Positions 1 to 5,633 of a stretch of DNA of 5,633 bases are shown here, piece by piece. A program made the translations under genes and the position numbers. The notes beneath the pieces are model-generated. The model ran no database searches and was not told where the DNA came from. It saw only the letters and a program-made list of their open reading frames with translations. The stretch lies in contig JACDEC010000235.1 of NCBI GenBank assembly GCA_013816645.1, positions 1 through 5,633 on the forward strand, written 5' to 3'. The DNA is from Planctomycetota bacterium. Lineage in GTDB: Bacteria > Planctomycetota > UBA11346. Each line of letters opens with the position of its first letter. Positions within the stretch are counted from its first letter, which is position 1.

Positions 1-3000
1 GCACGCGATCGGCGACCGCATCGCTGGCGCCGAGGCCGCGCGGCGCGATCAGCAGGTCGGCGTGCCAACCTTCCGCTTCGAGCCAGAACAGCTTGCTGAA
101 CGCCTCGCTGGCGCGCGCCGCCAGCGCTCCCCACGCTTCGCCTGGCGCCGCGATGCCCAGGCGGTCGAGCTGGCGCAGCAGGCGGATCCACAGCGCCTGG
201 ATCTCGATGGGATAGCCGGCGCGCGGCGTGCCCGCGGGGTAGTTGGTGTCCATCCAGGTGAAGTGCGACGGGCTCCACACCAGCGCGGTCGCGGGATCGA
301 CGCAGATGCCGTTGGGCGTGCCGTTCAGGTAGCCGGTCGCGATCCCCACCAGCACCTCGGCGATGGTGCGTCCGCCGACGTTGTGCCGGTAGAGTTTGGC
401 GCCGAGCAGGGCCGCCGCGTCCTCGCAGACCACGCCGTACCACAGCGGCGCGTCGCTGGTGTCGCGGTTGGACGCGTCCTCGCCGTGGATGATGTTGGGC
501 AGGGTGCCGTCGGCTTCGAAGCGGCCGAACACCGTGAGCAGGCCCAGCACCTCGTCGGTCATGCCCAGGGCGAGCAGGCCGCGGGCGCAGATCAGCGAAT
601 CGCGTCCCCAGTCGAGGAACCAAGGATAGCCGGCGATCACCGTCCTGCCGTCGTCGCGGCGCGCCACGTAGGCGGTCGCCGAACGCGCCAGGCGCCGCCC
701 GAAGGCGTCGTCCTCGGCGAAGCCCGCGGCGTGCACCGCCGCCGCCTGGTCGGCATCGCGCGCATCGACGAACGAGGCGATCGCGTCGCTGCCCGCTTCG
801 TCGCCATCGGCTCCGGCGGTCAGCGTGCTCGAACCGCCCGCGTGCAGGGTCAGCTCGAACCAGCCGGGGCTGTAGGCATCGCCCGACGGGGTCATGCCGC
901 GCTCGGCTTCGACCGGGTGCGGCAGGCGTTCGCACCATTCGGGCTCGGCGTGGAAGCGTCCGCCGGGCGCGCGCACGCGCAGCAGGCGGTCGCTCGCCGG
1001 GGCGAAGACGAAGCCGTCGGCCAGGCCGTTGATCTGGCTGACGAAGTGGGATTCGCTCTCGGCGCTGCGCCTGGTCTCGGAATGGAACGAGCGGTCCTCG
1101 AGATCGACGCGCACGATCACCCGCACCTCGGCGTCCTCGGGCAACGGGCGACCCCAGCGCGGGGCGTTCGCCGGTCGGCTGAAGCGCAGCACGGCGGTGT
1201 TGCGGCCATCGAGCAGGTCGGCTTCTAGGCGCACCTCGACCGCGCGGCCATCGCCGGCATTGGCGACGAAGTCCCAGACCGCTGGCGGGCCCGCCTCGAA
1301 CGCAGCGAGGTTGTCCCCGGCGAGCGCGGTGATGAAGCCGTCGGCGACCACCCAGCAGCGCACCCGCTTGGCCAGCACGTGGCGGTCGCAGGGCACGGCG
1401 GGGTGCAGGTTGGCGCCGAGCAGGCAGTCGTACTTCGAGCGCACCGCGCCGAGGTCCACGGCGATGCGCGCCATCGCCCCGCGCCCATTGGTGAGCAGCG
1501 CCATGCCGGAGCGCGGCGTGCGCGCGGTCAGGTCGGGACGTTCGCCGAGGTAGCGCAGCGCGCCGCCGGCCCGCCGACCTTCCTCACGGTAGCGATCGAC
1601 GGTCAGGCTGGCGTCGCCGGCGTGGCCAGCGGGCGGGAAGGCCGCAACCCAGCCGCCATCGATTTCGGTGGCTTCGATCACCCGCGGGCGCTGTCCGTCG
1701 AGCAGGTCGAGACTGGCGCTGAACGCCGACTGATCGCGCACCAGCAGCCAATGGCCCGGAGGGATCGGCACCACCCGGTCGAGATCCTTGCCCGTCCATT
1801 CGATGACCGCGGGCACGTCGTCATGGCGCATCGCCTGTTCGAGCGCGCTGACCAGCCCGAGGCGGGCGGCATCGGCGCGCAGGTGTGGCAGCGCGGCGAG
1901 GAAGCGGAACGGACTGCCATCGACCAGCGCGGCGAGGTCCTGCCATGCGCACGGACCGATGTCCTCGACCGCGAGCACCCGGTCGAGCGCGCGGTAGGCT
2001 AAGGCGGCCTGATCGCGGGCGCGCCGATAGCTCTCGCCGGTGAGCCCGACGGGTTCGTCGTTGCCGGCCAGGCACAGGCTGCCGCCGGCGCGCACGGTGA
2101 TGGCGATCTCGCCGGCTTCGGGGATGAAGCCGATCGAGCTGCCGGAGAGCAGATCGGTCAGCGGGGAAGCCAGGTCGGCCAAGGCATCGGCGGCGATGCG
2201 CACGGTGCGCTCGTGCTGGTGGTCGAGATTGACCAGCACGATCACCGTATCCTGGCGATCGCTGGCGTCGCGGCGCAGGGCGAGCACCGGCGAATCGGCC
2301 GGGCTGAGCCGCGCCAGGAGCGCGCCGTCGAAGAACGCGGGATGGTCGGCGAGCAGCCGGTTGAGCGGTCCGAGCTCGCCGATCAGGTTGGGTTCGGCGC
2401 GCCAGTTCATGCCGCGGCTCTGGTGCACGTCGATCTTCTCGGTGGCCAGCCATTCGACGCCACAGGTGAAGCCGAAGGCGCCGCTGACGCTGGTCAGGGC
2501 GCTCAGCCGGTTGCGCATCAGCGACCAGGCCGCGCCCTTGGCGGCGAGCCGGGCGTTGTCGTGGGTCTCGCTGTAGTGGACCAGCGCGCCGACCCGGCCC
2601 GAGGCGCGGATGCAGTGGTCGAGGTAGCTGGCGACCTCGCTGCCCGAATAGTTCTGGAACAGCTCGGAATACGCCCACTGGAGATTGCCCTCGGTGAGCA
2701 GCACCTCGGTGGTCTCCCACGCGCCGCCCAGGCCTTCGAGCAGGAACACGGTGTCGGGGAATTCTTGGCGGATCTTGGCGGTGATGTACTGCCAGGCCGG
2801 CATCGGCACCATGTAGCCGGCGTCGCAGCGGAAGCCGTCGACGCCGCGCCGGCACCAGGTGAGCAGGCACTCCGCGATGTACTCCCAGAGCTCGGGATCC
2901 TGGTGCTCGAGCTCGACCAGATCCTCCCAGGTGTTGCCCCACGCGCCGGGGCTGTGGAACGTGCCCTCGGGATTGCGCCGGAACCACTCGGGCCGGTTCT

Positions 3001-3817
3001 CCTGCAGCGTGGAACCCCAGCCCGTGTGGTTGATGACGATGTCGAGGAAGATGCGTCCGCGGCGCAGGTGCACGGCGAACGCCAACTCGCGGAACTGGTC
3101 GACGCCGGTGGTGCGCTTGTCGAACTCGACCAGCGCCGGATCGATCGCGGTGAGATCCTGGCTGGCGTACGGGCTGCCGAAGCGGCCGAAGCGCGCGTAG
3201 GTCGTCGGGGTCGGCGTCACCGGCAGCAGGTGCAGGATCCGGCAGCCGAGCCCGTCCATGATGTGCGGCAGGGTGCGGGCAAGGTCGCGCAGCGTGCCCG
3301 ACGGGGGGATGACGGTGTAGCCGTGCTCGTCGAGCGCCTTGAGCTGGCCCTCGAGCAGGGGGTTGCGCGTATCGGTGGCATCGCGCACCACGCCGAACAT
3401 GCGGGTGAAGGCGCAGTACACGGTGTTGGCGGTGCGGTAGCCGTTGGGTTGGACGGTGATGCCGACGTCGTGGCCCTGCGGCCAGTGCTGGCGGCCATCG
3501 GGATCGACCGCATAGGCCTTGGCGCGGAACCAGCCGACCTGGGTGAGCGGCAGGTCGAGCAGCCAGGCGTCACCGTCGCGCTGCATGGGGATGTCGCGCC
3601 AGGATACCCCGGCGAACGGACGCTGACCGCCGCGATGGGCGAGGATCTCCTCGCGAGCGGCTTCGGCGCGGCCGAGATTGGTGCGCAGCAGCACCCGCCA
3701 ACCGTCCGACAGCAGGCGGCCGGCATGCAGTCGGAAGGCGATGCGATCCCCGACGTAGCGCAGCAGTCGCTCACCCGGGTTGGGGGTCATGTCCAGGGTG
3801 TCGGTCACGGCGGACAT
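1..3817 (-). CDS. Bifunctional glycogen debranching enzyme (GH13-type module + GH133 amylo-alpha-1,6-glucosidase), 3' end outside window
   Basis: Predicted cytoplasmic enzyme that trims glycogen branches: a 4-alpha-glucanotransferase-like GH13 module moves the short outer chain and a glucosidase module releases the alpha-1,6-linked glucose. The frame has 1272 codons with no stop and leaves the window in mid-gene. Residues 1-170 are an N-terminal beta-rich region. GH13 spans about 174-500 with all four motifs intact: region I DIVINH (259-264), region II GFRCD (nucleophile Asp332, Arg330), region III LLEG (acid/base Glu361) and region IV HD (419-420). A likely GH13 C-terminal beta domain follows (VLVNLD, 527-532). 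A linker region then leads to a GDE N-terminal-like part (TNGRG from 776, SKYD 794-797). The helical GDE_C domain starts near 1040, with YPWFLDWGRD (1064-1073), DAPLW (1122-1126), TWMD (to 1190) and IEIQALW (Glu1205). ATG 3817 is the only in-frame ATG before the upstream in-frame stop at 3932-3934, and GGCGG lies 7 nt ahead of it. Family assignment is firm; the transferase role of the GH13 half is inferred from eukaryotic debranching enzymes. Confidence 0.93.
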   Translation of the reverse strand, partial: MSAVTDTLDMTPNPGERLLRYVGDRIAFRLHAGRLLSDGWRVLLRTNLGRAEAAREEILAHRGGQRPFAGVSWRDIPMQRDGDAWLLDLPLTQVGWFRAKAYAVDPDGRQHWPQGHDVGITVQPNGYRTANTVYCAFTRMFGVVRDATDTRNPLLEGQLKALDEHGYTVIPPSGTLRDLARTLPHIMDGLGCRILHLLPVTPTPTTYARFGRFGSPYASQDLTAIDPALVEFDKRTTGVDQFRELAFAVHLRRGRIFLDIVINHTGWGSTLQENRPEWFRRNPEGTFHSPGAWGNTWEDLVELEHQDPELWEYIAECLLTWCRRGVDGFRCDAGYMVPMPAWQYITAKIRQEFPDTVFLLEGLGGAWETTEVLLTEGNLQWAYSELFQNYSGSEVASYLDHCIRASGRVGALVHYSETHDNARLAAKGAAWSLMRNRLSALTSVSGAFGFTCGVEWLATEKIDVHQSRGMNWRAEPNLIGELGPLNRLLADHPAFFDGALLARLSPADSPVLALRRDASDRQDTVIVLVNLDHQHERTVRIAADALADLASPLTDLLSGSSIGFIPEAGEIAITVRAGGSLCLAGNDEPVGLTGESYRRARDQAALAYRALDRVLAVEDIGPCAWQDLAALVDGSPFRFLAALPHLRADAARLGLVSALEQAMRHDDVPAVIEWTGKDLDRVVPIPPGHWLLVRDQSAFSASLDLLDGQRPRVIEATEIDGGWVAAFPPAGHAGDASLTVDRYREEGRRAGGALRYLGERPDLTARTPRSGMALLTNGRGAMARIAVDLGAVRSKYDCLLGANLHPAVPCDRHVLAKRVRCWVVADGFITALAGDNLAAFEAGPPAVWDFVANAGDGRAVEVRLEADLLDGRNTAVLRFSRPANAPRWGRPLPEDAEVRVIVRVDLEDRSFHSETRRSAESESHFVSQINGLADGFVFAPASDRLLRVRAPGGRFHAEPEWCERLPHPVEAERGMTPSGDAYSPGWFELTLHAGGSSTLTAGADGDEAGSDAIASFVDARDADQAAAVHAAGFAEDDAFGRRLARSATAYVARRDDGRTVIAGYPWFLDWGRDSLICARGLLALGMTDEVLGLLTVFGRFEADGTLPNIIHGEDASNRDTSDAPLWYGVVCEDAAALLGAKLYRHNVGGRTIAEVLVGIATGYLNGTPNGICVDPATALVWSPSHFTWMDTNYPAGTPRAGYPIEIQALWIRLLRQLDRLGIAAPGEAWGALAARASEAFSKLFWLEAEGWHADLLIAPRGLGASDAVADRV

Positions 3818-3918
3818 CGTTCGACCGCCGCGCGGGCCTGCAAGCCCAGCGGGAGCGCGTCGCAACGCCGGCTGGACCCGAGGGTTGGCGCGGGATCGCG
3901 AAGAGCGATGCTGGGCGC
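3818..3918. promoter_or_regulatory. Divergent intergenic region between the debranching enzyme and rluD-like genes
   Basis: This 101-bp gap separates two divergently read start codons, so both promoters or at least both 5' leaders should lie here or overlap the neighbouring coding sequence. I see no good -35/-10 pair on either strand. Two inverted repeats are present: an imperfect 14-bp palindrome at 3834-3847 (GGGC, 6-nt centre, GCCC) and a 5-bp perfect stem ATCGC/GCGAT with a 5-nt loop at 3895-3909, ending 9 nt before the rluD-like start. Either could be an operator or leader hairpin, but such short stems are common by chance in DNA this GC-rich. The regulatory role rests on the gene arrangement, not on a recognised site. 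Confidence 0.4.
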
Positions 3919-4914
3919 ATGCTGCACACCCTCACCGCCCCCGCCGAATCCGCCGGCATGCGTCTCGACGTCTGGTTGGAAACGGCGCTCGATGGTTGCA
4001 CCCGCAGCCTGGTGTCGCGGTTGATCAAGGAGGGGCGCTGCGCGGTCGAATCGGGGCCGTTGGACGCGGCGCGCGTGCTCAAGGCAAAGGGTGGCCTGTT
4101 CCTCTCCGGCGGCGAGCGCATCAGCCTCGAAGTCCCCGAGATCGAGCCGATGAGCGCGGTCCCGGAAGACATCCCACTGACCATCCTGCACGAGGACGAG
4201 CAGATCGTGGTCATCGACAAGCCCCCCGGCATGGTCGTGCACCCCGCGATCGGCCATCCCCGCGGCACCCTGGTCAACGCCCTGCTCGGGCGCTACGGTG
4301 CGACCCTGCCGTCGGGCGAAGCGTGGCGGCCCGGGCTGGCGCATCGGCTCGATGCCGACACCAGCGGCGTGATCTGCGTGGCGCGCACGCCCGATGCGCT
4401 GGCGTTCCTGCAGGCCGCCTTCAAGGAGCGTCGGGTCGGCAAGCGCTACCTCGCGCTGATCCATGGCGCGCCGCGCGCCGACTTCCTGGAATGCGGCGCG
4501 TGGCTCGGCCGCTCGGCCAAGGATTTCCGCAAGCGCGCCGCCTTCCCGACCGGCACCTCGTCGGCGAAGGAGGCCTACACCAGCGTCACCGTGCGCGCGC
4601 GCTGCGATGGCTACGCCGCCGTCGAGGCCCGTCCGCGCACCGGGCGCACCCACCAGGTCCGCGTGCACCTCGCCACGCTCGGTCACCCCGTGCTCGCCGA
4701 CGCGGTCTACGGGCGCAGCGACCGCTGGCCGCTCAACGCCCGCGACGACGATCGGCGGGCCCTGCACCGGCAGGCGCTGCACGCCTGGGCGCTGGACGTG
4801 CCGCATCCCTCGGGCGGACGGCTGCGCCTGAACGCTCCGCCGCCGCTGGACATGTCCAGCCTGCTGCCCGGTCCGCTGACCCCGGCGCCCTGGGACGACC
4901 ATCCCGATCGCTGA
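3919..4914 (+). CDS. rluD: RluD-like 23S rRNA pseudouridine synthase (RluA family)
   Basis: Converts specific uridines to pseudouridine in 23S rRNA; RluD itself modifies the helix 69 loop (positions 1911, 1915 and 1917 in E. coli numbering) during late large-subunit assembly. The 331-residue length matches RluD (about 326). An S4 RNA-binding domain occupies roughly residues 14-75, opening with MRLDVWLE. The catalytic domain follows: IDKPPGMVVHPA (99-110), the signature HRLDADTSG (142-150) with catalytic Asp145, and RTGRTHQVRVHLA (240-252) with GHPVLADAVYG (255-265). The KPPGMVVHP and GTLVNALL stretch resembles RluD more than RluC, but subfamily and exact target sites are inferred. Start ATG 3919 is the first in frame; ATG 3958 (Met14, at the start of the S4 domain) is an alternative, and neither has a strong Shine-Dalgarno sequence. 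The gene ends within the first unit of an 18-bp tandem repeat and is followed by pth on the same strand. Confidence 0.92.
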   Translation: MLHTLTAPAESAGMRLDVWLETALDGCTRSLVSRLIKEGRCAVESGPLDAARVLKAKGGLFLSGGERISLEVPEIEPMSAVPEDIPLTILHEDEQIVVIDKPPGMVVHPAIGHPRGTLVNALLGRYGATLPSGEAWRPGLAHRLDADTSGVICVARTPDALAFLQAAFKERRVGKRYLALIHGAPRADFLECGAWLGRSAKDFRKRAAFPTGTSSAKEAYTSVTVRARCDGYAAVEARPRTGRTHQVRVHLATLGHPVLADAVYGRSDRWPLNARDDDRRALHRQALHAWALDVPHPSGGRLRLNAPPPLDMSSLLPGPLTPAPWDDHPDR

Positions 4915-4988
4915 AAGCGATCCGAGCGCTGAAAGCGATCCGAGCGCTGAAAGCGATCCAAGCGCTGAAAGCGATCCGAGCGCTGAAG
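4909..4988 (+). repeat. 18-bp tandem repeat (about 4.4 copies) overlapping the rluD-like stop codon
   Basis: Four full units of cgctgaaagcgatccgag lie at 4909-4926, 4927-4944, 4945-4962 and 4963-4980, followed by a partial unit (cgctgaag) at 4981-4988. The third unit has one change (ccaag for ccgag). The first unit begins with the final Arg codon and stop codon of the rluD-like gene. Because 18 is a multiple of three, TGA recurs in that gene's frame at 4912, 4930, 4948, 4966 and 4984. The first copy makes a perfect 6-bp stem GATCGC/GCGATC with loop TGAAA (4906-4922); later copies give the same hairpin with one mismatch. No T-tract follows the stems, so they are not standard intrinsic terminators. 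A slippage-generated minisatellite is the simplest reading. Confidence 0.9.
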
Positions 4989-5041
4989 CGCCGGCCCTGA
5001 CGCGCTCTTTCCCCAGGGCGGCTGGCGGTGAAGCTGCGCCG
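4915..5041 (+). other. Spacer between rluD-like gene and pth
   Basis: This 127-bp non-coding spacer consists mostly of the tandem repeat, followed by about 53 bp of unique sequence leading to the pth start codon. The unique part has a short 5-bp stem (AGCGC at 4987-4991 with GCGCT at 5002-5006) followed by CTTTCCCC, and a GGCGGTG stretch about 11 nt before the pth ATG that is at best a weak ribosome-binding site. No promoter boxes are convincing. Whether pth is transcribed from upstream through the repeat or from its own promoter cannot be decided from the sequence. Confidence 0.5.
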
Positions 5042-5633
5042 ATGCGCGTCATCCTCGGCATCGGCAATCCCGGGCGGGAATACCAGGACACTCGTCACAA
5101 CATCGGCTTCGCGGTGATCGATGCGCTGGCCCGGCGGCTCGACGCGGGCCAGCCCTCGCGCAAGTGGCAAGCCGAACTCAGCGAATGCCGGCTGGGCGAC
5201 GAGCGCGTGCTGCTCGTCAAGCCGCAGACCTACGTCAACCTCAGCGGCGCCAGCGCCCAGGCCGTGCTGGCCTTCCACAAGGTGACTCCGCAGGACCTGC
5301 TGGTCGTGGTCGACGACATCAATCTCGCCGTCGGCACCTTGCGCCTGCGCGCCAACGGCAGCGCCGGCGGGCACAACGGGCTCAAGGACATCGAGGCCTG
5401 CATCGGCCAGGAGTATCCGCGCTTGCGGCTCGGCGTGGGTTCGCCCAGGCCGGGCGCAGACCAGGTCGGACACGTGCTCGGAACCTTCGCTCCCGACGAA
5501 CGCGCTGACGCCGAAGCGATGATCGTCAAGGCGGTGGACTGCTGCCTGGCCTGGCTGCGCGAGGGGGTGGTGGTGGCGTGCGCGTTCAACGGACCGTTGC
5601 GGCCGCCTCCGCCCAAACCGAAACCGATCCGGC
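5042..5633 (+). CDS. pth: Peptidyl-tRNA hydrolase (Pth), 3' end outside window
   Basis: Cytoplasmic esterase that cleaves peptidyl-tRNA released from stalled ribosomes, freeing the tRNA and peptide; usually essential in bacteria. The protein starts MRVILGIGNPG, the standard Pth N-terminus with no extension, which supports ATG 5042. Family residues are in place: Asn9 in GNPG, catalytic His19 in TRHNIG, Asn66 in YVNLSG (Val replaces the more usual Met), Asp91-Asp92 in VVVDDINL, and Asn112 in GGHNGLKD. The LRLGVGSPRPG segment at 128-138 is also typical. The window shows 197 codons without a stop. Most Pth proteins end near residue 190-200, so only the last few residues should be missing unless the tail is longer. 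The visible tail (about 185-197) is rich in proline and basic residues (PPPPKPKP), which is not part of the core fold. Confidence 0.95.
   Translation, partial: MRVILGIGNPGREYQDTRHNIGFAVIDALARRLDAGQPSRKWQAELSECRLGDERVLLVKPQTYVNLSGASAQAVLAFHKVTPQDLLVVVDDINLAVGTLRLRANGSAGGHNGLKDIEACIGQEYPRLRLGVGSPRPGADQVGHVLGTFAPDERADAEAMIVKAVDCCLAWLREGVVVACAFNGPLRPPPPKPKPIR

Noticed and set aside
62..2002. Long plus-strand open frames (62-1228, 894-1553, 1379-2002) opposite the debranching gene
   Set aside because: They are antisense to a frame with clear GH133 and GDE motifs, their translations are low-complexity Arg/Ala/Gly/Val-rich with no domain signature, and long antisense frames are expected where third positions are nearly all G or C.
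1821..2987. 388-codon minus-strand open frame, plus smaller minus-strand frames at 3217-3774 and 1678-1920
   Set aside because: They are on the same strand as the debranching gene but in other frames. Their translations are Arg/Pro-rich shadows of the real frame, which is continuous and needs no frameshift.
3818..3918. Sigma-70 promoter boxes in the divergent region (for example TTGGCG near 3885, or TTGCGA on the minus strand)
   Set aside because: No -10 element with reasonable similarity lies at the right spacing on either strand.
2213..4024. 603-codon plus-strand open frame
   Set aside because: It lies almost wholly opposite the GH13 half of the debranching enzyme and then runs out of frame into the rluD-like gene. 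Its protein has no recognisable motif, whereas the minus-strand frame carries all four GH13 motifs.
4987..5010. Possible intrinsic terminator after the tandem repeat (AGCGC/GCGCT stem then CTTTCCCC)
   Set aside because: The stem is only 5 bp with a 10-nt loop and the T-run is just three bases interrupted by C, too weak to call.
3780..5091. Plus-strand frame 3780-5000 and minus-strand frame 3805-5091 ending or starting in hexapeptide repeats
   Set aside because: Both overlap the well-supported rluD-like gene. Their repeat peptides are just the 18-bp DNA repeat read in other frames.
1..5633. Search for CRISPR arrays, tRNA genes, insertion sequences or phage genes
   Set aside because: Apart from the 18-bp spacerless tandem repeat there is no repeat-spacer pattern, no tRNA-like cloverleaf was noticed, and nearly the whole window is covered by three housekeeping genes.

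Overview
The window is high-GC bacterial chromosome (by eye about two thirds or more G+C, with third codon positions almost all G or C). It holds three protein-coding genes and nothing recognisable as mobile, phage, CRISPR or RNA-gene sequence. The gene set (glycogen debranching, rRNA pseudouridylation, peptidyl-tRNA hydrolysis) is housekeeping and does not fix the phylum. A large debranching enzyme joining a GH13-type and a GH133-type catalytic module would suit several deep-branching bacterial lineages, but that placement is a guess.

Region 1 (1-3817, minus strand) is one very long uninterrupted reading frame of 1272 codons. It runs off the left edge of the window, so its stop codon is not seen. 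It encodes a two-headed glycogen debranching enzyme. The N-terminal half carries all four GH13 (alpha-amylase clan) catalytic motifs. The C-terminal part carries the hallmark motifs of amylo-alpha-1,6-glucosidase (GDE C-terminal domain, GH133). Long open frames on the plus strand across this region are antisense shadows.

Region 2 (3818-3918) is a 101-bp divergent intergenic space that must hold the 5' signals of the debranching gene (leftward) and of the pseudouridine synthase gene (rightward). It contains two small inverted repeats but no convincing sigma-70 boxes.

Region 3 (3919 to the right edge, plus strand) has an RluD-like 23S rRNA pseudouridine synthase (3919-4914), a 127-bp spacer, and peptidyl-tRNA hydrolase pth (5042 to beyond 5633). 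The spacer is largely an 18-bp tandem repeat (4909-4988, about 4.4 copies). The repeat begins inside the last codons of the synthase gene, repeats its stop codon in frame, and can form a series of small hairpins. The two genes are co-oriented and both serve translation (ribosome maturation, and recycling of stalled peptidyl-tRNA), so they may be co-transcribed through the repeat. The debranching enzyme would act separately in glycogen breakdown.

No clearly new biological system is visible. The observations most worth a second look are the eukaryote-like GH13+GH133 architecture of the debranching enzyme and the stop-codon-bearing tandem repeat between the synthase gene and pth.
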